Source: Gammaproteobacteria bacterium (GTDB taxonomy: Bacteria > Pseudomonadota > Gammaproteobacteria > Pseudomonadales > Azotimanducaceae). Taken from it: a stretch of 35,653 bases of DNA. The notes under the pieces were generated by a model. That model did no database searches, was not told the DNA's origin, and saw only the letters and a list, made by a program, of their open reading frames with translations. Below, in pieces: positions 8,533-17,299 of the stretch (position 1 is the stretch's first letter; every line of letters starts with the position of its first letter). Position numbers and translations under genes: made by a program. Where the stretch lies: contig JAPOVK010000065.1 of the NCBI GenBank assembly GCA_026708185.1, positions 1 to 35,653 of the forward strand, given 5' to 3'.

Positions 8533-9577
8533 TCCACCCCCCGCCTTCGATCACTTCCCGGAACGCCGCTACATACTCGGTCGCGGCGCGGCCGATCAAG
8601 AAACGCCGCCGGTGATCAAGGACCCGTTGGCGGAGGGCGCTCCATTGCGTGGCCAGGCTTGACATCACCGCCGCGTAGTCGTCGGTGAGGGGTATGCCGT
8701 AGTCGCCTGCCAGTTCGCGGTTGCCCCCGGAGTCCCGGTAGACCACGGGCAGCCCACAGGCCAGCGCCTCGACGATCGAGTTCGAGCACGGTTCGTTCAC
8801 GGCCGCGTGGACCATGGCGTCGGACGCTCGCAACAGGTCGGCGAGTTGCTCCGAGGGGAGTACGCCCACGTCTGTCGTTTCCGCAGGGTCGACCTCTTGG
8901 CACCAGTTTCCAGCGAAAGTCAGTTGTACACCAGGCAGTCGCGAGAGGCTCGCCAGCGCCGCGAACCCTTTGGTCGGGCTCGTGGACCACGACGTGGCGA
9001 CCAGACGAAGGACGCTTTCCGACGGAGCGTGCTGGGCGGACCTTGGGAAGAAGATACTGGGGTCAACGGCATTGTTGATGACGCTCCAGCTTGCCGGTTC
9101 ACGCTCGCAATGCCGAGCGAAGGACGTCCGGCAGAAGTCGGTCTGGAACACCGTGTGGTCCGCCAACGCGTTGACCGCGGGCTGGACGTGGTCGGCACGC
9201 GTGACGACCCCGCGGGTCAGACGCGGCACGCCATCGACACGGTGTACGAGTACCGGGCCGCGTCGCCGTTTGGCGCGGTATCCCGGCAACTGCGCCAAGC
9301 GGCCAGCCAAGCCCATCCGCCCGGTCCGCCTGAGCCTCGCGATTTCACGCACATTCAGGTGACGCCCCGGCCCGTAGTTGAAACCGTTTACCAGAACAAC
9401 GTTCGTGTCGCGGGTGGGACGGGTTGTCACCAGATGGCCGAGTCGCCGGAGTTGCGCGATCAGCGCCTTGAGGAACTGGTTGCCGCCGCCCGCCGGTCGA
9501 TCAACCGCGTCGAACAGGACGCAGATGTTGAGCGACCCCGCGTCGCTGATGACACCTGAACGCACGTGGGCCTTCAC
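8522..9577 (-). CDS. Glycosyltransferase of the GGGNQFL type
   Basis: A 351-residue GT-B-like transferase. ICVLFDAVDRPAGGGNQFLK near residues 18-37, VLVHRVDGVPRL in the middle, and EPCSNSIVEALACGLPVVYR at 262-281 mark it as a GT4 relative with the E-x7-E donor motif and DSGGNREL after it. It is clearly paralogous to the gene at 17300-18352: both share GGGNQFL, HRVDGVP, DHTVFQ, FAGNWC and YRDSGGNRELAGDYG. The start is GTG at 9577, but a second GTG at 9565 is also possible, since the paralog begins closer to ICV. It overlaps the downstream transferase by 11 bases. The donor and acceptor are unknown. Confidence 0.82.
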   Translation of the reverse strand: MKAHVRSGVISDAGSLNICVLFDAVDRPAGGGNQFLKALIAQLRRLGHLVTTRPTRDTNVVLVNGFNYGPGRHLNVREIARLRRTGRMGLAGRLAQLPGYRAKRRRGPVLVHRVDGVPRLTRGVVTRADHVQPAVNALADHTVFQTDFCRTSFARHCEREPASWSVINNAVDPSIFFPRSAQHAPSESVLRLVATSWSTSPTKGFAALASLSRLPGVQLTFAGNWCQEVDPAETTDVGVLPSEQLADLLRASDAMVHAAVNEPCSNSIVEALACGLPVVYRDSGGNRELAGDYGIPLTDDYAAVMSSLATQWSALRQRVLDHRRRFLIGRAATEYVAAFREVIEGGGWNGL

Positions 9578-9624
9578 GCTCTAGCCAACACTCCAGAGGG
9601 ACGACGGCGAACGGCTTCGACGCA

Positions 9625-10917
9625 CTAAAGCGTCCGACTGCGCCGCAGTGTGGCCATTATGAAGGGCAACAGGACGAGAAACGACACCAAGGAGAGCATC
9701 ACTCGTGCCCAGGCGCCGCCTTCGACACCGTGCGCCGGGACCAGGAGGATGATCGCCAGAACCGAGACCGCGAGGCCGCTGGCCAAGGACAGCAGCGCCG
9801 GCCCCGCGCGGCCAGCGACGATCGGCAGCATGGCGAGCACACCAAGACTGGTGAAAAAGGCACCGGGGATGAGGATGAGTATCAGACTGCCCACATCCGA
9901 GAACTCGGCGCCCAGAAACAGAGCCGCGATCGGGTCACGGAGCAGCGCAAGAGTAGTAAGGCCCGCTATCGCGACAAGAACCGACAGCACGGTATAGCGC
10001 TTGACCGCCGCCCGCACCAACCGACCCTCACCACCGTGCCAATGTCGGCTAACCACCGGCTGGACCGCAGCACGTAGCATGCGGAACGGCTGTCTCGTCA
10101 TGTCCACGATTTGCCGGGCGACGCGGTAAACCCCAACCTCTGCGGCGCCCAGGAACTGTGCCAGCAGGAGGGTGTCGATGTTCTGGCCCATGGCGCCGAC
10201 TACGGTTCGTCCGAACGTGGCCCAGTGGAAGCGGCGGACGTCCTGAGGCACATACAAGGTCGCCGACCCCACCAACGTCCCCATCCCCGCCTGCGTGGAG
10301 GAAGACGCGGCCGCCAGGAGCAAGCCGAGCCCGGACATCGCAGCGCCCGCCAGGGACGCCCAGACCACCGCCAGGACATCGCCACCCACTTGCCAGAAGA
10401 CACCGAGAAGGCCGACTCGCACCACGTTGCTCGCGCACGCAACCGCGAACCGCAGCTTCAATCTGTCCGCAAGTCGGAGCACCGCGATGGCCGTCGCGTT
10501 GTTCGCGATTACCACACCGACCAAGGCATACCAGAGAAGCGCGGCGGTGTCCGTTCCGTCGACCAGCACAAGGTCAGCCGCCAAGGCGGCGATGAGGGCG
10601 ACGACGACGTATGCGAGCAAGGACATGCCGAACGACATGAGGGCGACGAACCGCACAACCCCAGCCGCATCCCGAGGCCGCCCCTCCGCAACGCTTCGAG
10701 TCGCAAACGTGATCACCGTGTCGCTCCCGCCGATCGACACAATGCCGTGCACCAATGTGGCGGTCGCCATGACGACGGCCAACGCACCGAAGCCCGACGG
10801 ACCCAGAATCCTCGTGGCGAAGAAGACGAACGCCAGACCGCCGATCAGCTCGACAACCGAAGTCGCCGCCAGCCAGCCAGTGTGGCGGGCGATCGAGCGG
10901 TCGGACTGTTGGAGCAA
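9625..10917 (-). CDS. Wzx-like oligosaccharide flippase
   Basis: A 430-residue polytopic membrane protein with about twelve hydrophobic segments. It has the N-terminal pattern of the polysaccharide transporter (MOP/Wzx) family: WLAATSVVELIGGLAFVFFA followed by TRILGPSGFGALAVV. Charged loops such as QNIDTLLLAQFLGAAEVGVY in the middle match the conserved second half of such flippases. It would move lipid-linked repeat units from the cytoplasmic to the periplasmic face. The reading begins at a TTG only six bases after the upstream sulfotransferase stop, so the start is uncertain, but coupling is likely. Confidence 0.85.
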   Translation of the reverse strand: MLQQSDRSIARHTGWLAATSVVELIGGLAFVFFATRILGPSGFGALAVVMATATLVHGIVSIGGSDTVITFATRSVAEGRPRDAAGVVRFVALMSFGMSLLAYVVVALIAALAADLVLVDGTDTAALLWYALVGVVIANNATAIAVLRLADRLKLRFAVACASNVVRVGLLGVFWQVGGDVLAVVWASLAGAAMSGLGLLLAAASSSTQAGMGTLVGSATLYVPQDVRRFHWATFGRTVVGAMGQNIDTLLLAQFLGAAEVGVYRVARQIVDMTRQPFRMLRAAVQPVVSRHWHGGEGRLVRAAVKRYTVLSVLVAIAGLTTLALLRDPIAALFLGAEFSDVGSLILILIPGAFFTSLGVLAMLPIVAGRAGPALLSLASGLAVSVLAIILLVPAHGVEGGAWARVMLSLVSFLVLLPFIMATLRRSRTL

Positions 10918-10923
10918 GCGCTG

Positions 10924-11582
10924 CTAGCGCCCGAGCAAACGCTTGAGGGGCTGCTTCGCTGGATCAGGGACGCTCGCGCGAAGCCGGTTTCCATAATGGC
11001 GGAAGGCCGAATACGAGCGGTTTTCGTGCCCGTAGTACCGGGAGGCGGAATCCGGCAACCCGCAGAACCGGCTCAGCCTCTCCGGGGGGTCGCATTCGAC
11101 GTCGAAAACCAATAGCCGACTCTCGGGAACGGTTGCTACCACATCGCGGTGGTGCGCCTCCCAATCACGCGAAAGCGCGGCCGAGAATCGCCACAGATTG
11201 GTCGTATCGTAGCGATACGACAGGTAGGCCTTTCGGTCCTTGTACAGTGCCCAGCGGCGCATGCTTCGCAGCCACCGTTTCCGATCACGCGTGTTGAGGA
11301 TGAACTTCGCGTCCGGGTAGTCGCGCATCATCTCCCGATAGCACTTGAAACCCTCGAAGTAGTCAGCCGAGTCGACGAACACCATGTCAGTGAAAGCTTG
11401 ATAGCCCTGGTCGTACCCATGCATTACGGGCCACCGGCCTCGATGTTGTCCCGCATTCGGCGGGCTAGATTACCCTTGTCGAAATGGACGGTCGGAATGC
11501 CGTTCCTCTCGAAGAAGCGCCAGAGCGAGGTGGTGCCGCACCTATGGAAACCAATCTGAAAGTACCTTGGCCGACCGGCCAT
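10924..11582 (-). pseudogene. Sulfotransferase-like gene with one frameshift
   Basis: Two abutting frames together make one sulfotransferase-family protein. The first begins MAGRPRYFQIGFHRCGTTSL at 11582, where GFHRCGTTSL is the phosphosulfate-binding loop that holds PAPS, and runs to NIEAGGP, stopping at TAA. The second begins at the overlapping ATG (TAATG) with MHGYDQGYQAFTDMVFVDS and continues through FILNTRDRKRWLRSM to RLLGR at 10924. Relatives read straight through this join, so one base is missing near GGCCCG at about 11424-11436. It may be a real mutation, a sequencing error in a CCC run, or less likely a programmed shift. If intact, it would sulfate a glycan. It lies within the leftward glycan operon, six bases ahead of the flippase. 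Earlier in-frame ATGs at 11594 and 11624 are possible. Confidence 0.75.
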
Positions 11583-11645
11583 TCGTCGATGCATCCCGCC
11601 TATAGGCGGCACCGATCTTAACATGCGGCCCTTGACGTCTTGATC

Positions 11646-12974
11646 CTAGGTGGCCTCTGGAGATGTTCCACGCGCAGACGTGAGCGCCGGATCCACGATC
11701 ACCATCGGGGTCTTACCGGCAAGGGTCCGTTCGAGATTGGCAACCGTGACAACTTGGAGCGCCGCGCCCAATTGGGGGTCAACAAGCCCCGCCAAGCGAC
11801 GGATGGAGGCCACCTCGTGGTCGTCGAGGGGCCCCTTGATCCTAAGGCGCAACGTCACGCCGTCCGGAGCGCATAGGAACTGGTAGGCCAGCACCTTGGG
11901 CTGTCCCCGCGCAATGTGCGAAATAGACTCCGAATGCAACGTGCGTCCACTCGGAAGTGTCACCGCTAGGTTGCTGCGGCCGACGACGCGCTCGAACGAC
12001 AACACCGAGCAATCCGCGGCCTTTTCCGCGGACTCACCCAGTTCGAAATGGTCGCCGAGGCGATAGCGGAACAGCGGCGTGCAACGTGGAAAGAGGGATG
12101 TCACGAAGACCTCTTGACGGCCCTCACCGTGATACTCCAGCAGGTAGTTGTGCCAAAAGACACGGTAGTCGCCTTCCGGGCGGGAGTGGGCGATCAGCCC
12201 CGTTTCCACGGCACCGTACTCCATCCCCACCGGCGCTCCGAACAAGCTCTCGATCTGGTCACGCGAGTCCGGCGCCGGGAACTCCTCGGCCGCGGCAATC
12301 ACCGCCTTCAATGACAAGGCCCGGCTTGGTGAGCCCCAGTCCTCGGCCGTCCTTGCCAATTCGTCCAAGTACCGGGAATAGCCGATGACGAAATCAGGCT
12401 GCGAACGTTGCAGCCGTTCCAGACCTTTCCGCAACGCCGGTTCCGACATGTCGTAGGCCGAGTAGCGGACGTAGTTCTGCAGTCGATCCTTGCCCGCCCG
12501 CACCCAGGCGTTCACACGGCCGCGCCAACCCTCACCAAGCAGATGCGAATGGCCCCAGAACAGGAACAAGCGGTCGCGCGGCGAAACGCCAAACCAGCTA
12601 CGACCCAGCCACGGATCGAGGCGCGTGTGACGGAACTCGCGCCGCCACGCCGGCATCTGGATGGGAGATGCGGTGCTGCCGCCGGTCGTCCGTCGATGAT
12701 TCGGGCGCGGAGCATCATGCCAGTAACGCTCGTCGCGCTGTTGGAGGACCTCACGCGTCAGCGGCGGCACGGCTTCCACGAACTCGCGCAGGGATGCGAA
12801 GCGCCCCGGCAAGGCGTTCTTTTCAGCCAGCGAGACGTAGTAGGGGATCGAGCGGACGGCCTTGGCCCATTCGTGGTTCAGCCGATCGAGTTGGTAGTTC
12901 CCGACCTCCTCCGGGGAACGCGCGAGGAAGCCGCGCTCAAGCGCCTTCAGGCGCGGAATCGAAACCCAAGCCAT
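11646..12974 (-). CDS. CapK-like adenylate-forming enzyme (PaaK family)
   Basis: A 442-residue protein of the phenylacetate-CoA ligase/CapK group. RTTGGSTASPIQMP at about residues 95-108 is the Thr/Ser/Gly-rich ATP-binding loop. VGMEYGAVETGLIAH and LFRYRLGDHFEL match the later adenylation motifs. CapK-like members are common in capsule and O-antigen loci, where their substrates are mostly unproven. It starts at ATG 12974, inside the end of the preceding methyltransferase gene (38-base overlap), so the two are probably translated together. It is likely a soluble cytoplasmic enzyme that activates an acid for attachment to the glycan, but that role is inferred. Confidence 0.8.
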   Translation of the reverse strand: MAWVSIPRLKALERGFLARSPEEVGNYQLDRLNHEWAKAVRSIPYYVSLAEKNALPGRFASLREFVEAVPPLTREVLQQRDERYWHDAPRPNHRRTTGGSTASPIQMPAWRREFRHTRLDPWLGRSWFGVSPRDRLFLFWGHSHLLGEGWRGRVNAWVRAGKDRLQNYVRYSAYDMSEPALRKGLERLQRSQPDFVIGYSRYLDELARTAEDWGSPSRALSLKAVIAAAEEFPAPDSRDQIESLFGAPVGMEYGAVETGLIAHSRPEGDYRVFWHNYLLEYHGEGRQEVFVTSLFPRCTPLFRYRLGDHFELGESAEKAADCSVLSFERVVGRSNLAVTLPSGRTLHSESISHIARGQPKVLAYQFLCAPDGVTLRLRIKGPLDDHEVASIRRLAGLVDPQLGAALQVVTVANLERTLAGKTPMVIVDPALTSARGTSPEAT

Positions 12975-13722
12975 CGGTTGCCGAACCCGGGCCTGACGCC
13001 AAGGCTACGACCGTATCGCGGTTCTTCCGAACCAGGAACAGCCAGGCATCGTTGCCGTAGTTGGACTTCCTGCACTTGACGCAGCGTACCGAAACATCGT
13101 GGCCGAACCACTGGCAGAGAACGTAAGGAACCACGGTTGGTCGGACACCGAATGGGTCCATTTCCGACGCATGTGTCGGACTGTGCGCTTCGGCGTATTC
13201 CAATGCCAATACGCCGGCTCCGTTGAGCTGATTCAGCCACGTTTCCACCGCAAGTTTGGGGTTCCACGCCTGGTCCAAGGAGTTCGAGTAGACAAAGTCG
13301 AACTTCGACACCCACGCTTCGTTCACATCGTGGAAATCCCATCGCACCGTACGCTCAAACTGGTCTGCCGTGTCGGAGATCTCGGTGCCGGTGACGTCGT
13401 GTCCAGCGTGCGCGGCGATGAAAGACTGTTCAAAGCCATTCCTGGTGCCATGACAGATCCCCGTCAGATGCACCTTGTTCGGGATTTCCCGCCGAAGTTC
13501 GTCGCACAGGACCCTCAACGTGGCCTCGTCTGCCCATACCCGGTCGATCTTTCTCTTGTTGTGGTAGGTCTGGACTTCCCGGTACTGTTCGTAGCTTTCG
13601 TACTCGTGGAGATAGAAGTCCACGAGGCGCCTTCGGTTCACGATCTCGTAGCCCAAAGGTCGAAGTATGCCGTTCGCCAGCGATGACAGTCCTGCCTTCA
13701 GAGTTTGTGCCAAACGGTTCAT
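12937..13722 (-). CDS. SAM-dependent methyltransferase, first gene of leftward glycan operon
   Basis: A 261-residue protein with a methyltransferase core. LTGICHGTRNGFEQ at about 86-99 occupies the cofactor-loop position, TEISDTADQF at 113-122 ends strand two, and DFHDVNEAW and DFVYSNSLDQ at 142-151 carry the acidic and catalytic-region residues. This GICHGTRNG type is found in surface glycan loci. The start is ATG at 13722 with a weak ribosome binding site. As the first gene of the seven-gene leftward operon it diverges from the transferase starting at 13885, leaving about 160 bases for two promoters. The substrate is unknown. Confidence 0.78.
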   Translation of the reverse strand: MNRLAQTLKAGLSSLANGILRPLGYEIVNRRRLVDFYLHEYESYEQYREVQTYHNKRKIDRVWADEATLRVLCDELRREIPNKVHLTGICHGTRNGFEQSFIAAHAGHDVTGTEISDTADQFERTVRWDFHDVNEAWVSKFDFVYSNSLDQAWNPKLAVETWLNQLNGAGVLALEYAEAHSPTHASEMDPFGVRPTVVPYVLCQWFGHDVSVRCVKCRKSNYGNDAWLFLVRKNRDTVVALASGPGSATDGLGFDSAPEGA

Positions 13723-13884
13723 GGGTGCCCACGCAAGCTGCAGTGCAGGGACGGCGAGCGCAGTTCCGCTCGAACAGCCATCAAGGCAGTGTTCCGGGAC
13801 AGGCTAGTGGGACGAACCCATGTTGGCAAGACCGGAGGCCGCCTCGGCAAAGGCGACGTGGAGACTGCGAGGGGAGCCACATCT

Positions 13885-15003
13885 GTGCAGTTCGTCTTCA
13901 CAGCCCCTAGGTTCCACACGAATCAGCACTACCCTGCCAAGGCCTTGCTCGACGCTGGCCACAAGGTGACGTTCCTGGTGCTCCGACGCGCCCAGAGCGA
14001 AACCTACGCGGCATTGAGCCCGGTGATACTGGGGTGCTCACCCACGTTCGACGTGCTTCGTCGCGCGGCGGCGGTACTTCCCTGGGTCGGCTACACCAAC
14101 GTCGGCGGCGTGCCGCCGCTGTCTCGGTTCTTCACCGCCATGAGGCGAACCCAGCCGTCCGCCGTTGTAGTCAGAGACCCCAAGTCGGCTTACGGACTGC
14201 TCGCAGCAATCGCCGCCAAGCTGATCGGCGCGAAGCTCATTCTGTACACGCAAACAGCCAAGCATCAGCCGGTGGGCCGCCGCAAACGCCTAATCTACTC
14301 GCTCATGATGCGCACAACCGGCGCCGAGTGGTTCACACCGATACTCGGTCGACCAGATCAGTACGCCGCGGTGAACCAAGGACTCCGCTACCTGCCATTC
14401 GTCGCAGAACCTGCCACAAGTCCGTCCAGCAAACGCTGGTTCCGCAACGACACGGTCAACATCCTTTCAATCGGCAAGTTCCAGCGGCGCAAGCGCCACG
14501 ACCTCTTCGTCGACGCGATGGCGGCGGTCGCGGGCAAGCACGCGGTGCGAGCGCTGATCGTCGGCGAATGCACCACGGCCGAGCACCGGCAAGTCATTCA
14601 AGAGGTGGCTCGGCAACGAGCTCGGCTCGGCTTGGAGGAGACGGTGGAAATCAGAACGAACCTGCCGTTTGGCGAGGTGCAGAGGCTCTACGCGGCACAC
14701 GACCTTTTCGTCCTCCCGAGCCAAGGCGAACCTGCGGCGGTGTCGCCACTCGAGGCAATGGCCCACTCGTTGCCGGTGATCTGCAGCGACACCAACGGTA
14801 CGGCCTGTTACATCCGACCGGGCCGCAACGGCTTCGTCTTCCGGTCAGGCGATGCGCAGCACTTGGCGGCCTGCATCGCCGAGGCGATCCAGGACCGAGA
14901 CCGGTTGATGGAACGCGGTGCCGAGAGCTACCGCCAGGTTCTCAACGAGCACCAGCCCGCTCGATACGTCAACGCCCTTGTCGACATGGCGAGGCGGCCA
15001 TGA
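13885..15003 (+). CDS. GT4-type glycosyltransferase
   Basis: A 372-residue GT-B transferase. The N-terminus MQFVFTAPRFHTNQHYPAKA begins at GTG 13885. I prefer this to an upstream ATG at 13705 because GAGGGGAG lies about eight bases ahead and the extra 60 codons have no family match. NILSIGKFQRRKRHDLFVDA opens the C-terminal domain, and EPAAVSPLEAMAHSLPVI at about 282-299 is the E-x7-E donor motif, with NGFVF after it. Its stop overlaps the next start as ATGA, so these two genes are translationally coupled. It leads the rightward part of the glycan locus. Its sugar specificity is unknown. Confidence 0.87.
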   Translation: MQFVFTAPRFHTNQHYPAKALLDAGHKVTFLVLRRAQSETYAALSPVILGCSPTFDVLRRAAAVLPWVGYTNVGGVPPLSRFFTAMRRTQPSAVVVRDPKSAYGLLAAIAAKLIGAKLILYTQTAKHQPVGRRKRLIYSLMMRTTGAEWFTPILGRPDQYAAVNQGLRYLPFVAEPATSPSSKRWFRNDTVNILSIGKFQRRKRHDLFVDAMAAVAGKHAVRALIVGECTTAEHRQVIQEVARQRARLGLEETVEIRTNLPFGEVQRLYAAHDLFVLPSQGEPAAVSPLEAMAHSLPVICSDTNGTACYIRPGRNGFVFRSGDAQHLAACIAEAIQDRDRLMERGAESYRQVLNEHQPARYVNALVDMARRP

Positions 15004-16115
15004 TACGGGTCACCATCTACATGCCAACGCTTGAAGGCGGCGGCGCCGAACGGGCGATGGTCGATCTCGCGAATGGCCTGGAGGCGGAAGGCCTGAAAAC
15101 CGACCTGGTCGTCATCCGGGAAGATGGGCCCTGGCGGCAACTCCTCTCGGACAACGTCCGGCTGATCGCCATCAGGTCACGCGGGGCGCTTCCCGGGTTC
15201 GTCAAGCTGTTGTACTACTTGCGGCGCGCCCGTCCGGAGGTCGTCCTAGCCAACGGTGCTTCCTCGATCATCCTGGCCACGCTTGCGCGGTGGCTCACGC
15301 CGCGTTTCATCGTGATTGCCCGCATACCCACCAACCTTTCCGCAGGGCTCGCCAAAGTGAACCTGAAGTGGCGGATCATCCGGACGGTGCAAGCCAGCCT
15401 CTTGCCGCAGGCCGACGCGATCGTCACCAACTCCTCGGGCTCGTCGGAAGACATTGCCCGCAACCTGCCAGCCGCCTCGGGCAAGATACATACGATCCAC
15501 AATCCCGTGGTGGGACCAAACATGGCCGATGAAGCCCGCCAGCCGGTCGCACATCCCTGGTTCCACAGCCACGGCCCGCCCATCATATTGGCGGCAGGCC
15601 GTCTCGATCCGGCAAAGGACTACGGGACACTAATGCGCGCATTCGCATTGGTCGCGCAGCGACGCGAGGTCCGCTTGGTCGTGCTGGGAGAGGGCCCTGA
15701 GCGAAGGAGCCTTGTCAAGCTAACTCACGAACTCGGCGTGGCCCACCGCGTGGACTTCCCCGGCTTCCACGCGAATCCATTCGCGTTCATGGCCAAGGCC
15801 CGGCTCTTCGTACTCTCGTCGAAGCAGGAGGGAATGCCGAACGTACTCATCCAGGCGATGGCCTGCGGAACGCCCGTGGTGAGCACGGACTGCCCAAGCG
15901 GCCCGCGCGAGGTGCTCGAGGACGGCCACTGGGGACCGCTAGTACCTGTTGGCGACGCCGAAGCACTCGCCGACGCGATGTCGACGACGCTCGACCGCGC
16001 TCTGCCGCCCGCCTCCTTGACCACCCGGGCGGCAGCGTTTTCCGCGGACGGGTCCATCCGCGCCTACGTGCGCCTGATCGAGGAACTGCGCAGACCGGCC
16101 GCTGGACTGGTGTGA
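15000..16115 (+). CDS. GT4-type glycosyltransferase
   Basis: A 371-residue GT-B transferase. It opens with MIRVTIYMPTLEGGGAERAM, the GGGAERA loop typical of many O-antigen GT4 enzymes. AAGRLDPAKDYGTLMRAFAL starts the second domain, and EGMPNVLIQAMACGTPVVST at about 277-296 is the donor motif, followed by CPSGPREVL. This last pattern is common in N-acetylgalactosaminyl-type GT4 enzymes, but substrate prediction from it is unsafe. The ATG at 15000 overlaps the previous stop by four bases, which fixes the start, although the frame is open far upstream. Confidence 0.9.
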   Translation: MIRVTIYMPTLEGGGAERAMVDLANGLEAEGLKTDLVVIREDGPWRQLLSDNVRLIAIRSRGALPGFVKLLYYLRRARPEVVLANGASSIILATLARWLTPRFIVIARIPTNLSAGLAKVNLKWRIIRTVQASLLPQADAIVTNSSGSSEDIARNLPAASGKIHTIHNPVVGPNMADEARQPVAHPWFHSHGPPIILAAGRLDPAKDYGTLMRAFALVAQRREVRLVVLGEGPERRSLVKLTHELGVAHRVDFPGFHANPFAFMAKARLFVLSSKQEGMPNVLIQAMACGTPVVSTDCPSGPREVLEDGHWGPLVPVGDAEALADAMSTTLDRALPPASLTTRAAAFSADGSIRAYVRLIEELRRPAAGLV

Positions 16116-16122
16116 TGCAGAC

Positions 16123-17259
16123 GTGTACTCCGAACAGATGACGCCCGATCCCCTGGCCACTTCCGATGACCTCAAGGAGTCCGTTGCCTTGTGGCTGCAG
16201 GACATGACCCGTGGGCTAACCATCGGCAGATTCCGATTCTGTCGACGCAGGGGATTCGTCCCTACCGACGGCCCGGAAGGCCAAGTCAGCACGTGTTTCG
16301 CCGTGAAAATCGCGTGGCACATCGGTGCCTGGCAAGATTGGCAAGCGGACGCTCGAGAGGCGTGCATTCGCTTCATCCAATCCTTCCAAACGGCCGAGGG
16401 CAACTTCGTTGACGAGTGGCTCTTGCGCAATCTCGACGTGGCGCCCCGGCTTGCGGCCTTGAAGCGTCTGCGTATCGCGGACCTCGTCAGCTATCGCCCA
16501 AGTGCGGACGCAAGGTGCCGGGCCGTGCGAGCAGAAACGAGGCAGTCAGCGGCCACACTGCTGATGGTCGGCGAACGCCCCCGATTTCCTCTACCCACCA
16601 GCCTGTGGGTCAACGAGTCCGATGTGCGCCAGTTCGTGCGATCATTCGACTGGAGCAGTCCTTGGGGTTCAGGGAGCCACACGAGCCATCTCGTTTCGTT
16701 TCTGGTCATCAATGACCGTCTACGTGGAGAGCCATCGCCCAGCCTTTCGACGCTCCTTGACGCGACGTTCGACGAGGTGAATCAGTTCCTGGATGAACGC
16801 ACCGGGACGTGGGGGCTGGGCGCCATCTCGCCGGTCCAGAGGATCAACGGGGCCATGAAAATGCTGACGGCCTGCCGTTGGGCAAACCGCCCAACACCTC
16901 ATCCAGAGAACCTGGTCGATTTCGCGCTCGACCACGCATCCGGTGCCGATGGCTGCGGCGTTTTGGACCGGCTGTTTGTCCTCCGCAATGCCAGCCTGGA
17001 CGCCCCGGACCATCGGATTGATGACATAAGGCAGTTCGCCTTCACCGCCTTGGGCGAGATCGCGAGTCATCGGCAACACGACGGCGCATTCTCCTTCTCT
17101 CCCGCGCGTGCGCAAAGGGCCTACTACGGAGCTTTGGTAAGCCTGGGTGAACGACAAAGCGACTTGCACGGCACCGTCATGTTGACCTGGGCATGGGCCA
17201 TCGCCCTCGACATTCTCGGCCTCAGGGAACGCCTTGGGTGGCGGATCAGCGTGCCCTAG
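16123..17259 (+). CDS. All-helical toroid-like protein of unknown function in the glycan locus
   Basis: A 378-residue soluble protein without signal peptide, read from GTG 16123; ATG 16138 is an alternative start. I see repeated helical-hairpin character: GQVSTCFAVKIAWHIG at about 53-68, then FIQSFQTAEGNFVDEWLL, GTWGLGAISPVQRINGAMKM, DGCGVLDRLFVL, and HDGAFSFSPARAQRAYYGAL with GTVMLTWAWAIALDILGL near the end. Motifs such as DGAFSF and GTWGLG recall alpha/alpha-toroid proteins (terpene cyclase and prenyltransferase-like or six-hairpin folds). I see no DxDD or metal site that would prove catalysis. It lies seven bases after one transferase and 40 before the next, so it is in the same operon. 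Glycan recognition or modification is possible but unproven. Confidence 0.55.
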   Translation: MYSEQMTPDPLATSDDLKESVALWLQDMTRGLTIGRFRFCRRRGFVPTDGPEGQVSTCFAVKIAWHIGAWQDWQADAREACIRFIQSFQTAEGNFVDEWLLRNLDVAPRLAALKRLRIADLVSYRPSADARCRAVRAETRQSAATLLMVGERPRFPLPTSLWVNESDVRQFVRSFDWSSPWGSGSHTSHLVSFLVINDRLRGEPSPSLSTLLDATFDEVNQFLDERTGTWGLGAISPVQRINGAMKMLTACRWANRPTPHPENLVDFALDHASGADGCGVLDRLFVLRNASLDAPDHRIDDIRQFAFTALGEIASHRQHDGAFSFSPARAQRAYYGALVSLGERQSDLHGTVMLTWAWAIALDILGLRERLGWRISVP

Positions 17260-17299
17260 AGAGAGCTTTGCAGCGCGGGCCCGAACCTAGTGATCGACC

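Noticed and set aside
13705-13884. An ATG 60 codons ahead of the GT4 gene at 13885
   Set aside because: The added residues have no family match, overlap the divergent gene's start, and the GTG at 13885 has a strong ribosome site.
14034-14999. A long upstream extension of the GT4 frame at 15000
   Set aside because: It lies antiphase over the preceding transferase; the ATGA overlap fixes the start at 15000.
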